A stretch of 64,000 nucleotides of DNA, from positions 1-64,000 of the forward strand of contig CALUUZ010000013.1 in the NCBI GenBank assembly GCA_944324075.1, given 5' to 3'. A program made the position numbers and the translations under genes. The stretch comes from Candidatus Mailhella excrementigallinarum. Lineage in GTDB: Bacteria > Desulfobacterota > Desulfovibrionia > Desulfovibrionales > Desulfovibrionaceae. Shown here piece after piece: positions 9,541 through 18,670 of the stretch. The notes under the pieces were generated by a model. It made no database searches. It saw only the letters and a program-made list of their open reading frames with translations, and was not told the origin of the DNA. The stretch's first letter is position 1, and the number at the start of each line of letters is the position of its first letter.

Positions 9541-10953
9541 ATGCGTACAAAGATCATCGCGACCATCGGACCCGCATCAGCCTCCCGCGAGATGCTTGTC
9601 CGTCTGACGGAAGCGGGCGCTTCCATATTCCGGCTTAATTTTTCACACGGCAGCGCGGAGTTTTTCCGCAATCTCGTTCAGGAAATCCGGAAGGTGGAAA
9701 AGGAGATCGGACGCCCTCTTTCCATACTGCAGGATCTTGCCGGGCCGAAAATCCGCCTGGGCGCGCTGGAGGGGAGCAGTCTTGAAGTCGCGCGGGGCGA
9801 TCAGCTTCTGCTCGGCGTCCGTTCCGGAGCGGAACCGGAACTCCCCCTGCTGCCTCTGGACAACCCGGCCCTGATGGATGAGCTGGCGCCCGGAGATGTG
9901 CTGGTGCTGGCTGACGGAGGGCTGCGCTTCAGAGTGCGGGAGCGCGTGGAGAGCAGGCTGGTCGTGCTGGAGTCCCTGGGCGCGGGCATTGTCACGTCGC
10001 GCAAGGGTATTGCGCTGCCGGGCAAGACTCTTGCGCTGCCTGCGCTCACAGACAGGGACCGGCGGGATCTCCGGCTCGGGCTGGAACTCGGGGTGGACGC
10101 CGTGGCTGTTTCCTTTGTGCAGAGCGCGGCGGATATCCGGCAGGTCCGGGCGCTGCTGCGCGAGGAGAAACGTTCCGTCCCTGTGGTGGCGAAACTGGAG
10201 CGCCGCGGCGCGGTGAACGATCTGGACGCAATTCTGGAGGCCAGCGACATGATCATGGTGGCGCGCGGTGATCTGGGCGTTGAATGCCCTCTGCCCGAGC
10301 TGCCTGCCCTGCAGAAGCGCATTATCAGGGCCTGCAATCAGGCATCCAAGCCCGTGATCGTGGCGACGCAGATGCTGCTTTCCATGGTAAGCAGCCCCTC
10401 ACCCACGCGGGCGGAAACCACCGATGTGGCCAATGCCGTGCTGGACGGAGCGGACTGCGTGATGCTTTCGGAAGAAACCGCCATGGGGGCTTACCCTGCG
10501 GAAACCGTGGAATATATGAACAGAATAGCTTCCGAGGCGGAAGCGTATCTGGTGGAAACCCGCCGTCTCGTTTCTCCGGATCAGGCCAGCGGGGCTCCGG
10601 AGTTTCTGGCCTACTCGGCCTGTCTGCTGGCGGACAAGGCCAACGCCGTGGCCATTGCCGCCCATTCCCTGTCCGGCAGGTCGGCCCGTCTGCTTTCCGC
10701 CTGCCGTCCCCGGCAGCCCATCCACGCATTGACCGCGGATGCCGGCGTGCTGCATACTCTGAACTTCTCTTGGGGGGTTTTCCCCTCTCTGGTCGATGAG
10801 GATCCGGAAGTGGGGCATCTTGCGCGTGTGCAGCGGTTCATCGCCATGACGGCGGATTTTCCCGTCGGGAGCGACGTGGTCATTACGGCGGGCGAACCTG
10901 CCGTCGGTCAGCCCGCCAGAGGAACCAATCTCGTTAAAATCTACAGGAAATGA
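9541..10953 (+). CDS. pyk: Pyruvate kinase
   Basis: Catalyses phosphoenolpyruvate + ADP to pyruvate + ATP, the last step of glycolysis. I choose the ATG at 9541, which gives the family-typical start MRTKIIATIGPAS and 470 residues; upstream in-frame codons run through repeat DNA. The active-site stretch MIMVARGDLGVE lies at about 236-248, and the C-terminal regulatory domain (about 340-470) is present. Its stop is 4 bases before the next gene, so it heads a tight three-gene operon with an HD-type protein and a dynamin-like GTPase, an unusual setting for pyk. Confidence 0.95.
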   Translation: MRTKIIATIGPASASREMLVRLTEAGASIFRLNFSHGSAEFFRNLVQEIRKVEKEIGRPLSILQDLAGPKIRLGALEGSSLEVARGDQLLLGVRSGAEPELPLLPLDNPALMDELAPGDVLVLADGGLRFRVRERVESRLVVLESLGAGIVTSRKGIALPGKTLALPALTDRDRRDLRLGLELGVDAVAVSFVQSAADIRQVRALLREEKRSVPVVAKLERRGAVNDLDAILEASDMIMVARGDLGVECPLPELPALQKRIIRACNQASKPVIVATQMLLSMVSSPSPTRAETTDVANAVLDGADCVMLSEETAMGAYPAETVEYMNRIASEAEAYLVETRRLVSPDQASGAPEFLAYSACLLADKANAVAIAAHSLSGRSARLLSACRPRQPIHALTADAGVLHTLNFSWGVFPSLVDEDPEVGHLARVQRFIAMTADFPVGSDVVITAGEPAVGQPARGTNLVKIYRK

Positions 10954-10957
10954 TATA

Positions 10958-12001
10958 ATGGCCATGAAGAAGAAAGCCGCGGTTCCCGAGAAGATTTCGG
11001 AAGAATACTACCAGATCAGCGAGGAAATTCTTTCCAGTTTTTCCAAATACCGCCCCCCTGTGGATCTGTTTCGCTTTCGTGACGATATCGCCCAGCTTTA
11101 CCCTCTGTACCGCAAGGGGCAGCGTCTGAGCAACGAGCAGGCGGAAGATGTTCTGGGCCTGTGCCGGGAAGGCGCTCTTTTCGTTTCCCGCAGCGATCAT
11201 CCCATCTATGTGGAACACATTGCCAAGCAGGCCGATCTTGTGCTGGTGGATGATAATCTGAAGGAAAGCGAATCCGCCGACATTCTGCTGCGCGCTCTGA
11301 TCATGCGCCTGACCGCCTTCTTCGAGCAGCCCGTCGCCGCCGTGTTCGAGCCGCTGTACAAGGATGTCATGGTCTTCACCGAATATCTGTGGCAGGATCT
11401 GTTCCGGTCACGTCTTTTCATGCGCCGCCTGCATACCGGGGATTCCGATCATGTGCGTCATGCCCTGAATACCATGTGCGTGGGGACTTGGATACTGGTG
11501 CAGATTTCCTCTCCCGAGGGAATGAAGCGCCGTCAGTTCGATCGCACCGCGCTGGGGCTGCTGCTGCACGACGCGGGCATGACCAAGATACCGAGCTACA
11601 TACTTCAGAAAGGCACGCCGCTCAAACAGGAAGAACTGGAAAAAGTTGTGGCGCACCCCCTGGCGGGCATACGCATGATGCAGAAACTGAATCTGTCTTT
11701 TGACGAGCTTAATCAGGCGATTATCCAGCACCATGAACGGCTTGACGGCAGCGGATATCCGCAGAAGCTCAGAGCCTCCGCCATTTCCCAGGTAGGCAGG
11801 CTTTGCGCCGTGGCGGACTCCTTCAGCGCCATGATCACCAGACGCCCCTATGCGGCGGCCAGGGAACCCCTGGCCGCCGCCCAGGAGCTTGCGGACGCCC
11901 AGAACAGGTACGACTCCCTGTATGCGGCGCCCCTGCTGCGCGCCTATCAGACCAACGCGTTCGCTCTGCCTTCCGCAGTGCCCCGGCAGCCGGAGCAGTG
12001 A
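10958..12001 (+). CDS. HD-GYP-like phosphohydrolase domain protein
   Basis: A 347-residue soluble protein with an N-terminal region of unknown type (about 1-150) and a C-terminal HD-GYP-like domain. Visible motifs are a His near HVRHALN, the HD pair in LLHDAGM (about 202-208), HPLAGIRMM, and HHERLDGSGYP (about 258-268), which contains the GYP signature. HD-GYP proteins usually hydrolyse c-di-GMP, but HDxGK is HDAGM here, so activity is likely but not certain. It is translated just after pyk and its TGA is one base before the ATG of the GTPase gene, implying coupled expression. Confidence 0.75.
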   Translation: MAMKKKAAVPEKISEEYYQISEEILSSFSKYRPPVDLFRFRDDIAQLYPLYRKGQRLSNEQAEDVLGLCREGALFVSRSDHPIYVEHIAKQADLVLVDDNLKESESADILLRALIMRLTAFFEQPVAAVFEPLYKDVMVFTEYLWQDLFRSRLFMRRLHTGDSDHVRHALNTMCVGTWILVQISSPEGMKRRQFDRTALGLLLHDAGMTKIPSYILQKGTPLKQEELEKVVAHPLAGIRMMQKLNLSFDELNQAIIQHHERLDGSGYPQKLRASAISQVGRLCAVADSFSAMITRRPYAAAREPLAAAQELADAQNRYDSLYAAPLLRAYQTNAFALPSAVPRQPEQ

Positions 12002-12002
12002 C

Positions 12003-14888
12003 ATGAGCGGCTTTTTTCCATTTGGTTCCCGCCGCCCTTCATCCGGAGAACCTGGTGCGGAAGACTCCCGCCGTCCGGAGGAAAAGGTGGAAGCGGATCG
12101 TCCGCCCGAGATCGTTCCCCCCGAACCTGCGGGGGAAAAGGGAGGAGTCTTGTCCGCCACGGCGCGCGCCATGACTCCGGAACTTCCCCGGGTTGATGCG
12201 GAAGTCATGCCCGAAGACGGGGCCTCTTTCGATGATCGTGTGCTTCTGCTCCTTGCGGCTGTGGCCCAGAGCGAAGGTATGCTGACCTATCCCGAATATG
12301 AGGCCACCGCGGAGCTGGTGCGTTCCATTTTTGGAGAAAAGGCGCTGGGCGCGTCATTTCAGGCCCGTTTTCACTACGCTTTGCTGCATCCCGTCGAAAA
12401 TCCCGATGTGCTCGCCGCGTCGCTTGCCCGCGAAGCCGTGGACGAGAAGGTTTCCGGTGAACAGATTGCCGCCCTGCTTCGTGGCCTGGATGGTCTTCAT
12501 GCCCAGCGGGAGCATGCTGTGCCCGTGTGGGATGTCCCTCGCCGCCTGCGTGAATCCATCAGCATAGCCTTTGAAGAGGAGCGCCTTGCGGCGCGCCGCC
12601 GCCAGCTGGAAGAGGAGGGTGGTGTCGTCCACAGTCTGGAACAGGGGGCACGGCTGGGCGTGCAGGCGGGAAAGTTTGCCGTGGACGGAACGGTTCAGCT
12701 TGTGCAGGGCATGGTCGGCATCGCCCAGAAGCTGCTGCCGCGCGGAGACAGGGAAGATTCTCCATCTCCCCGCCTGTCGCCGGAAATGGAAGGTTTCAAC
12801 CGGCGCATGGCCGCCGGAGCCTCGGAACTGGCCCGCGCCGCCTGGGTGCTGGATGAAGAGGAACTTCAGAAGGAACTGGCGGATTTCCGCAAGCTGCTTG
12901 CGGATCAGCCTTTCCGCGTGACTCTGGTGGGAGAGGGAAAGAGGGGCAAAAGCTCGCTGATCAATGCCCTGCTGGGGGACGATCTTTCTCCCGTGCGGGA
13001 GTCAGTTCCTGAAACCGCTGCTGTGGCGGAGTTTTCATTCGCGGAAAGTCCGCGATATGCCGTCACCTTTCTGGATGAAGAGCAGTTCGCATATCTGGAT
13101 CGTTATCTCGCGGGAGAGGCGGACAACATGCTGCTGCGCGCAAGGCTGGAAGAACTGCGCAGGCGCGCAGGGGATGCCCGGCCTCACGGTTTTGCCGAGC
13201 TGACAAGCCGTGCGGCCATTCCGGAATATCTGGCGGTCAACGGGCGTTTTTCTTCTCTTGTGGCCCGGGTGTCCATGGCTCTGCCGCTGGAGCCTCTGCG
13301 CTCCGGCATGGTGCTGGTGGATACTCCCGGCCTGAATGCCGCGGATTCCTTTCACGATTATCTTGCCTATGAGGAAAGCCTCAAGGCTGACTGTCTGATC
13401 TTTGTCATGGACGCTCGGCGGCCTGATTCCGCGTCGGAACTGCGGCTTCTGCGCAAGCTGGCTGCGGCTGGCCGTGCCCTGTCCATCATCGGCGTACTGA
13501 CCGGCGGAGATCGGCTTAACGAGGCGGAAAGTCTGGCCGAGGCAGAGGTGCGGGCATTGTCGGTTCTGCGGGAAGCCTGCCGGGGAGCCGGACATCTTGC
13601 CGTACTCGGCCTTGTTTCAATCAACGCGCGGGTTGCCATGCGTCTGCGCTGCGGCCACAGGGAGGGCAATCTGTTCGCGCCTCTCCATTCCGGCGTGCGT
13701 CATGCCACGCGCCGGGCGCTGGAAGAGCTGTTCCGCCTGCTTGCCGAAGCCATGCGGATTTCCGGAGACAAAAGCCTTTATCGCGAACGTGTCAGCGCCC
13801 GGGCCCGTCAGCTGGCGCACACGGTCCGGGAGCGGAGCCGCGAGGCATTCATCCGATACAGGGCGGGGCTGCCTCCGGCGCAATTCCTTGAGCTGCTGGA
13901 GCGTCATACGGAACAGCTTGCAAGGGCTGCGGCCAGTCATGCCGATCAGGCCCGATCCGTCATTGCCGCCGCCGCGCATGATGTGGATGAATGGCAGCGC
14001 GCGAGGGATCGCGCCCTGGACGCATGGGAGGAGGATCTGGTTCTGCGCGTCATGGATGCGGCGCACCGTCATGCCGATCTGCTGGGAGCTTCCTTTGCGC
14101 GGGAAGCGGAGTGGAAGGTTTTCGACGAGGAGGAGGCCCCTCGCATCGCCCGCCGCAGCATAGAACAGTTTCTGGCCGGTCAGCAGGAGGAAATGCGGGC
14201 ATGGAACGAGAAGCTGCGTCTTTTCCAGGGGGAACTCAACGAACTTTCCGTTCTTTGCCTGAAGGCCGTGGAGGAAAGCGCCGCCGAACTCGGGGATATA
14301 TGCAGCACGGCGGGCCGTCTGGATCATTTTCTTGTGCAGACCAATGCCCATATGAAACAGGTTGCCCTGTTTCTGGCCGGAGCGGGAACCGGAGCGATCG
14401 TTGCCGGGGGGCTGTTCAATCTTGTAGCGCTGGGCAGCGCCGCCTTTCTGCTGGTGACCAATCCTGTGGCGCTGCCCGCCGCAGCGCTGCTGGGTGTGGC
14501 GGCCTATGCGCTGCAAAGTCTCGGCAGTGTTGAAAAGCGCAAGGCTGCATTTCTGGAGCGCAAACGGAAAAAGAGCGCACAGTGGGCAAAAGAGGTACGC
14601 AATCTTCTGGAGAAGGAACTGGAATCTTCCCGCGCGGAACTGACGGAAGCCTATAAAAGCGCCGTGGCGCGCGGCTTTGTGCCCGCTCTGGAAATTCTGA
14701 CCGGGGAAACTGTTCACTTGAGGCTTTATCTGGCTGTCATGGATAAAATCAGGGCAGATGCCGGAACCTTTGAACGCCGCATGGAAAAAGGTCTGCGGGC
14801 TTTGGAAGATGAGGCGGCGCGGGCCGGGAAGAGGGCGGAAGAGCAGGATGAGGAGCGGGAGTCCGGGCAGGCGGAACGGGAACTGTGA
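12003..14888 (+). CDS. Large dynamin-like GTPase with C-terminal membrane hairpin
   Basis: A 961-residue protein starting at the ATG at 12003, with GGAGC upstream inside the previous gene. Residues 1-70 are Pro/Glu-rich; 70-190 look helical and possibly TerB-like. The GTPase domain follows: P-loop GEGKRGKSS (about 309-317) and G3 DTPGL (about 439-443). The canonical G4 N/TKxD is not seen; TGGD (about 500) sits at the expected place. A long helical stalk comes next, with a Gly/Ala-rich membrane hairpin at about 785-840 and a charged helical tail. The layout matches bacterial dynamin-like proteins that remodel or protect the membrane. Its partner in the operon is the HD-GYP-like protein. Confidence 0.75.
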   Translation: MSGFFPFGSRRPSSGEPGAEDSRRPEEKVEADRPPEIVPPEPAGEKGGVLSATARAMTPELPRVDAEVMPEDGASFDDRVLLLLAAVAQSEGMLTYPEYEATAELVRSIFGEKALGASFQARFHYALLHPVENPDVLAASLAREAVDEKVSGEQIAALLRGLDGLHAQREHAVPVWDVPRRLRESISIAFEEERLAARRRQLEEEGGVVHSLEQGARLGVQAGKFAVDGTVQLVQGMVGIAQKLLPRGDREDSPSPRLSPEMEGFNRRMAAGASELARAAWVLDEEELQKELADFRKLLADQPFRVTLVGEGKRGKSSLINALLGDDLSPVRESVPETAAVAEFSFAESPRYAVTFLDEEQFAYLDRYLAGEADNMLLRARLEELRRRAGDARPHGFAELTSRAAIPEYLAVNGRFSSLVARVSMALPLEPLRSGMVLVDTPGLNAADSFHDYLAYEESLKADCLIFVMDARRPDSASELRLLRKLAAAGRALSIIGVLTGGDRLNEAESLAEAEVRALSVLREACRGAGHLAVLGLVSINARVAMRLRCGHREGNLFAPLHSGVRHATRRALEELFRLLAEAMRISGDKSLYRERVSARARQLAHTVRERSREAFIRYRAGLPPAQFLELLERHTEQLARAAASHADQARSVIAAAAHDVDEWQRARDRALDAWEEDLVLRVMDAAHRHADLLGASFAREAEWKVFDEEEAPRIARRSIEQFLAGQQEEMRAWNEKLRLFQGELNELSVLCLKAVEESAAELGDICSTAGRLDHFLVQTNAHMKQVALFLAGAGTGAIVAGGLFNLVALGSAAFLLVTNPVALPAAALLGVAAYALQSLGSVEKRKAAFLERKRKKSAQWAKEVRNLLEKELESSRAELTEAYKSAVARGFVPALEILTGETVHLRLYLAVMDKIRADAGTFERRMEKGLRALEDEAARAGKRAEEQDEERESGQAEREL

Positions 14889-14963
14889 GCGGAACCGCTG
14901 AGCTGTTTTGGCAACCAGCCGTATGGAAGGGTTTCCGGCGATAACCGAAAACGGATTTAAATC

Positions 14964-15935
14964 ATGCTTTCAATTCTGCTTGTGCTGCTTCCTGTTGCGC
15001 TGCTGCTGTTTTCCGGCATCCTTGCGGACAGGCTGCGCCTGATCCCGAGCGGCGGCGCGGCGGCGCTCAATCAGTTTGTGTTCAATATCTCCATGCCGTG
15101 CCTCGTGTTCAGTTCCACCGCGCTGTGTTCTCCCGAGGATCTGGCACAGGGGCCGTATATTCTTGGCACTCTCGGCATATCGTTCGTGTGCTGCTGGCTG
15201 GTGCAACTGCTGCTTTCGCGCGGTCTGCGCAAGTTCAGGGCCGAGGCCGCGCTGATGGGATTTCTGGCCGGCTTTTCCAATGCCGCTTTTCTCGGTCTGC
15301 CCATTCTCATGGAGTTCATGCCGGGTAATCATGAAGTGGTGCTTGCCAGCACCATTACCATTGTCATGGCCACGGCGCTTATTGTCTTCTGCATGTTTCT
15401 GCTGGAATGGTACGGCAATGGGGAAAAACTGAGCCGTGGAAAACTGCTGCGCAAGGTGATGCTTTCCCTGCTGCGCAATCCTATTCTGATCGCCACATTA
15501 CTGGGTGGGGCAGCGTGCGTGGCGCGTCTGCCCATTCCTGAAGTCCTGCTCAAGTTTCTGCGCATGGGGGCCGCCACTGCCGTGCCGTGCGCGCTTGTGG
15601 CTCAGGGTATGGTGCTTTCCATGCAGATGACCAGCGAGGTGGGAGGAGAGAGTCACCCCGGCAGACAGATTGTGGTCCAGCTTGTCAAGCTGGTTCTCAT
15701 GCCTCTGCTGACATGGCTGGCGCTGGATGCGCTTGATGTCTCTCCCGCCTGGATCGTGGCGGGTGTGGTGCTGGCCGCCATGCCCACCGGGTCGATATCG
15801 TACGTCATCAGTGAAACCTATGGTGTGGGCGAGAGGGACTGTTCGCAGATCATTCTTCTGGGCACGGCGGTCAGTGTCCTGACCGTGCCGGTCATTCTTT
15901 ATGCTTTGCAGCGGGTGGTGCTGGCGGGCATATAG
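14964..15935 (+). CDS. AEC-family (auxin efflux carrier type) transporter
   Basis: A 323-residue integral membrane protein with about ten hydrophobic helices and the two-repeat pattern of AEC permeases; N-terminal LNQFVFNISMPCLVF and the middle FLAGFSNAAFLGLPI are typical. Bacterial members export or import small organic acids such as malate or malonate; the substrate cannot be read from the sequence. It starts 75 bases after the GTPase gene, so it may have its own promoter or be a distal operon member. Confidence 0.85.
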   Translation: MLSILLVLLPVALLLFSGILADRLRLIPSGGAAALNQFVFNISMPCLVFSSTALCSPEDLAQGPYILGTLGISFVCCWLVQLLLSRGLRKFRAEAALMGFLAGFSNAAFLGLPILMEFMPGNHEVVLASTITIVMATALIVFCMFLLEWYGNGEKLSRGKLLRKVMLSLLRNPILIATLLGGAACVARLPIPEVLLKFLRMGAATAVPCALVAQGMVLSMQMTSEVGGESHPGRQIVVQLVKLVLMPLLTWLALDALDVSPAWIVAGVVLAAMPTGSISYVISETYGVGERDCSQIILLGTAVSVLTVPVILYALQRVVLAGI

Positions 15936-15979
15936 CGCGCCGTACCGGGACGGCATTCCGCCGCTGTTTTTGCATCAGG

Positions 15980-16206
15980 GCATTTTTATCTTGAAAATGC
16001 TTCCGGAGCCGAGCGGGGCGAGACTCATCTCCGCCCTCCCTATCCGTAAAGCGCTTTGCGTTGACGGTCGGGAGCGTTGCGACGTCCTCCTGTCCGGTGT
16101 CGCCGCAATTCGCCTGCAGCGTTTGGTTCCGGCTTCAGGCGTGAAAGCTGCGGGCCAGAACATGGGGTTCTGGCTGGCAGATATTTTCAAACGCAAAACA
16201 CTCTAG
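15980..16206 (+). repeat. R1 dispersed element, long form
   Basis: Left hairpin GCATTTT/AAAATGC at 15980-16000, then the long middle module (GAGCGGGGCGAGACTCATCT, CTATCCGTAAAGCGCTTTGC), then the right module with a perfect 7-bp hairpin CCAGAAC-ATGGG-GTTCTGG and GGCAGATATTTTCAAACGC. It ends AAAACACTCTAG at 16206, 30 bases before the diaminopimelate dehydrogenase start. Confidence 0.8.
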
Positions 16207-16236
16207 ACGCCGGTCTTGCCGGTGAGGGAGCCGAAT

Positions 16237-17166
16237 ATGGCATTTAAGGCAGCAGTACTTGGATTGGGGAACATTGGCCGTTTTGCTGTGGAAGCGCTGG
16301 AAGTCGCGCCGGACTTTGACTGTATCGGAGTTGTGCGCCGGAAGGAGTCCCTGGGGAGTTCTCCGCATGATTTGCGCGGAGTGCCGGAATTTCCATCCAT
16401 GGAAGAGCTGGTCGGGAGAGCGGGCAGGCCGGATGCCGTGCTGATTTGTTCCCCCTCCCGTCAGGTTCCGGACAGTGCGGCCGCGCTGTTGGAGCAGGGT
16501 TTTAATACTGTCGACAGCTTTGATATCCACGATCGCATCGTGGAAACCGTAGAGCGGCTGGATGCGGCGGCCAGAACCGGACAGGCCGTGAGCATTACGG
16601 CCGCCGGGTGGGATCCCGGCACGGATTCCATGCTGCGTGCGCTGTTCGAGGCAATGGTGCCGGTGGGCACTTCCTTCACCAATTTCGGGCGCGGGCGTTC
16701 CATGGGCCACTCCGTGGCAGCCAGAGCCATCCCCGGTGTCGAGGATGCCACGGCCATCACCATCCCCATGGGGGGCGGGAGGCATTCCCGTCTTGTCTAT
16801 GTGACACTTAAAAACGGCGCGAAAATTGACGACGTGCGCGCGGCAATCAAGGCGGATCCCTACTTTGCCCATGATCCGCTGGACGTGCGCGAGGTGACGG
16901 CGGATGAAATGCCTTTTGTGGCGGATGCCTCCCATGGGGTGCTGCTGGAGCGCCTGGGAGCGTCGGGCCGCACTTCCAATCAGCATTTGAGCTTCGACAT
17001 GCGTATCAATAATCCCGCCCTCACAGCTCAGGTGCTGGTGGCTGCCGCCCGCGCCGCGGCCCGCATGGCCGAAATCCGTCATTTCGGCTGCTATACGCTG
17101 ATCGACGTCGCGCCGGTGCGTCTGCTGCCCGGCGAGCGCCGTGAACTGTTGCAGCGCCTGGTATAG
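16237..17166 (+). CDS. ddh: meso-Diaminopimelate D-dehydrogenase
   Basis: NADPH-dependent enzyme that interconverts L-2-amino-6-oxopimelate (tetrahydrodipicolinate) plus ammonia and meso-diaminopimelate, a short route to lysine and peptidoglycan precursors. The ATG at 16237 has GAGGGAG upstream and gives 309 residues. The Rossmann motif GLGNIGR is at 9-15; SITAAGWDPGTDSMLR and MGHSVAARAIPGV match the family substrate-binding regions. The protein ends just before a long perfect terminator hairpin. Whether the classic succinylase or aminotransferase routes also exist is not visible here. Confidence 0.9.
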   Translation: MAFKAAVLGLGNIGRFAVEALEVAPDFDCIGVVRRKESLGSSPHDLRGVPEFPSMEELVGRAGRPDAVLICSPSRQVPDSAAALLEQGFNTVDSFDIHDRIVETVERLDAAARTGQAVSITAAGWDPGTDSMLRALFEAMVPVGTSFTNFGRGRSMGHSVAARAIPGVEDATAITIPMGGGRHSRLVYVTLKNGAKIDDVRAAIKADPYFAHDPLDVREVTADEMPFVADASHGVLLERLGASGRTSNQHLSFDMRINNPALTAQVLVAAARAAARMAEIRHFGCYTLIDVAPVRLLPGERRELLQRLV

Positions 17167-17167
17167 A

Positions 17168-17216
17168 CCGTTTTGGAGCATTTTCGCCTTGAAAATGCTC
17201 CAAAACGGCAGTTTTT
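17168..17216 (+). terminator. Strong intrinsic terminator after ddh
   Basis: A perfect 17-bp stem (17168-17184 with 17192-17208), 7-base loop and T run (17212-17216). The upper stem GGAGCATTTT/AAAATGCTCC matches the left hairpin module of R1, suggesting the terminator is derived from that repeat. It also separates ddh from the convergent Fe-S protein gene. Confidence 0.9.
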
Positions 17217-17285
17217 GCATGAGTGGGATCTCACGGGTGAAGAGAGCGGCGAATCCTGTCGCTGCGCCTTCATCCGTGAGGAGTA

Positions 17286-18518
17286 TCACGCCAGATACTT
17301 CATGGGAGCCCCCAGGGTGGCGGGCAGAGGCAGACGGAAGAATATTGCGCTGCTCGGACAATCAAGCATGCATGCGGCGCAATGGATGCATTCATCCGGA
17401 TACCGTACAAGGGGTCTGTCATTCTCCATCTCAAGGACATCGCCCGGACATACGGAAACGCAGGTCCCGCAGCCGATGCATTTGCCGCAGTGGAAACATC
17501 CCATGGCCTGCTCCTCCAGAGACTCCAGAGAAGAGAGCTGTTCCCTGAAAGCGGGATACCCGGCAAAATAGGAGGGATTGCACAGGTCTTCAGCTCTGAC
17601 GGTTGTGACGGGCTTCAGGTCTTCCGGCATGTTGACGGGCAGCATTTCGCGCTCCACCGTTCCGTCGGACAGAATGCGGAGCCATGCCAGCCTTTCCGGA
17701 GAGGAGCCGGCAAGTACTGTATCCGCCGCGCTTGCCGCAAGGCGGGCTGCCGCCGTCGCTGCCGCCGGGGAAGAACTTTTTTCGGTAAGGACGAACAGAG
17801 GCGCCTCCCTTCCGGAGCCGCATGATACAAGCAGACTGTGCCTGCCCGCAACGCCGGGGAGTGAGATGCCGGAACTGCCGCCCTTTCTCTCTCCGGATAT
17901 GGCATGTTCCGCCTTATCCATCCCGGAGCAGAAAATGACAGCATCAAACCCGGCACTTGCCGTTTCAGGGGCCGGGATGGGTTCAGCGAAGACCGCGCCG
18001 CAGTCGGAAAGATAGCGCTGAACCCGTTCAAGCGCGTCGCGCGCTTCAGCAGACGCGCAGGATTCCTCAAACTCTTTTTCGTTCCCCATGATGGTCACAC
18101 CATGCCCCAGACGGCACAGAAAATATGCTGCGGCCAGCCCTGTCGTGTTTCTGCCCAGCACAGCGATTTTGCGGCCGCTTGGAACAGCGCGCGGCGGGGT
18201 GGCGTCGGGCAGCCAGGAGGCCGCATGGCGTTCCAGACGGGCAATGGGTATCGGGCCTGCTGTCTGATTGAGATGACCTCTGTTGCAGGCTTTTTCGCAG
18301 GGCCTGCCGCATTCCCCGCACAGCCATTCCGGGAAGGGGGTGACATCCAGCAGGACATGCAGGGCTTCCCGTGTCTTTTTTTGAGCAATCAGACGGTTCA
18401 TGAGGGAGACAGGGATGCCCGCCGGGCATACTGCCTGGCATGGAGGGCGGCGAAGGGTGATTGTGGGGTGAATATACAGGAATGCGGACTCGTCTTCAAA
18501 ACTGAATTTCGGGGGCAT
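17286..18518 (-). CDS. Fe-S/flavin oxidoreductase-like protein with C-terminal 2[4Fe-4S] ferredoxin domain
   Basis: A 410-residue protein, probably the electron-transfer partner of the flavoprotein encoded just upstream. N-terminal cysteines (CQAVCP, then CGECGRPCEKAC, about 27-75) resemble the Fe-S domain of GltD-type proteins. A Rossmann-like segment follows (KIAVLGRNTTGLAAAYFL, about 115-135), but the usual GxGxxG is GRNTTG. The C-terminus has two ferredoxin motifs, CFHCGKCIGCGTCVSVCP (about 339-357) and CIHCAACMLDCP (about 375-386). It is shorter than GltD-ferredoxin fusions, mainly in the pyridine-nucleotide part. Last gene of the transporter-flavoprotein operon; CAAGGAG precedes the ATG. 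Confidence 0.75.
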   Translation of the reverse strand: MPPKFSFEDESAFLYIHPTITLRRPPCQAVCPAGIPVSLMNRLIAQKKTREALHVLLDVTPFPEWLCGECGRPCEKACNRGHLNQTAGPIPIARLERHAASWLPDATPPRAVPSGRKIAVLGRNTTGLAAAYFLCRLGHGVTIMGNEKEFEESCASAEARDALERVQRYLSDCGAVFAEPIPAPETASAGFDAVIFCSGMDKAEHAISGERKGGSSGISLPGVAGRHSLLVSCGSGREAPLFVLTEKSSSPAAATAAARLAASAADTVLAGSSPERLAWLRILSDGTVEREMLPVNMPEDLKPVTTVRAEDLCNPSYFAGYPAFREQLSSLESLEEQAMGCFHCGKCIGCGTCVSVCPGDVLEMENDRPLVRYPDECIHCAACMLDCPSSAIFFRLPLPATLGAPMKYLA

Positions 18519-18670
18519 GAGTTTCTCCTTGTAGGCATTTTGTCAGTTGTCTTTTGGGGGAGGGGGGGCGCCTGCGCCCGTCTCCGGTTCCGGAAGCGAA
18601 GCCTGCGGACAGGACAGGGCAGGATCATATCCGGCAGACGCTTCTGCCCACCACCTGCTCCTGGAACATG

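Noticed and set aside
11850..12002. N-terminal extension of the dynamin-like GTPase inside the HD-type gene
   Set aside because: It overlaps the HD-GYP-like gene in another frame and has unlike composition; the ATG at 12003 has GGAGC upstream and follows the previous stop by one base.
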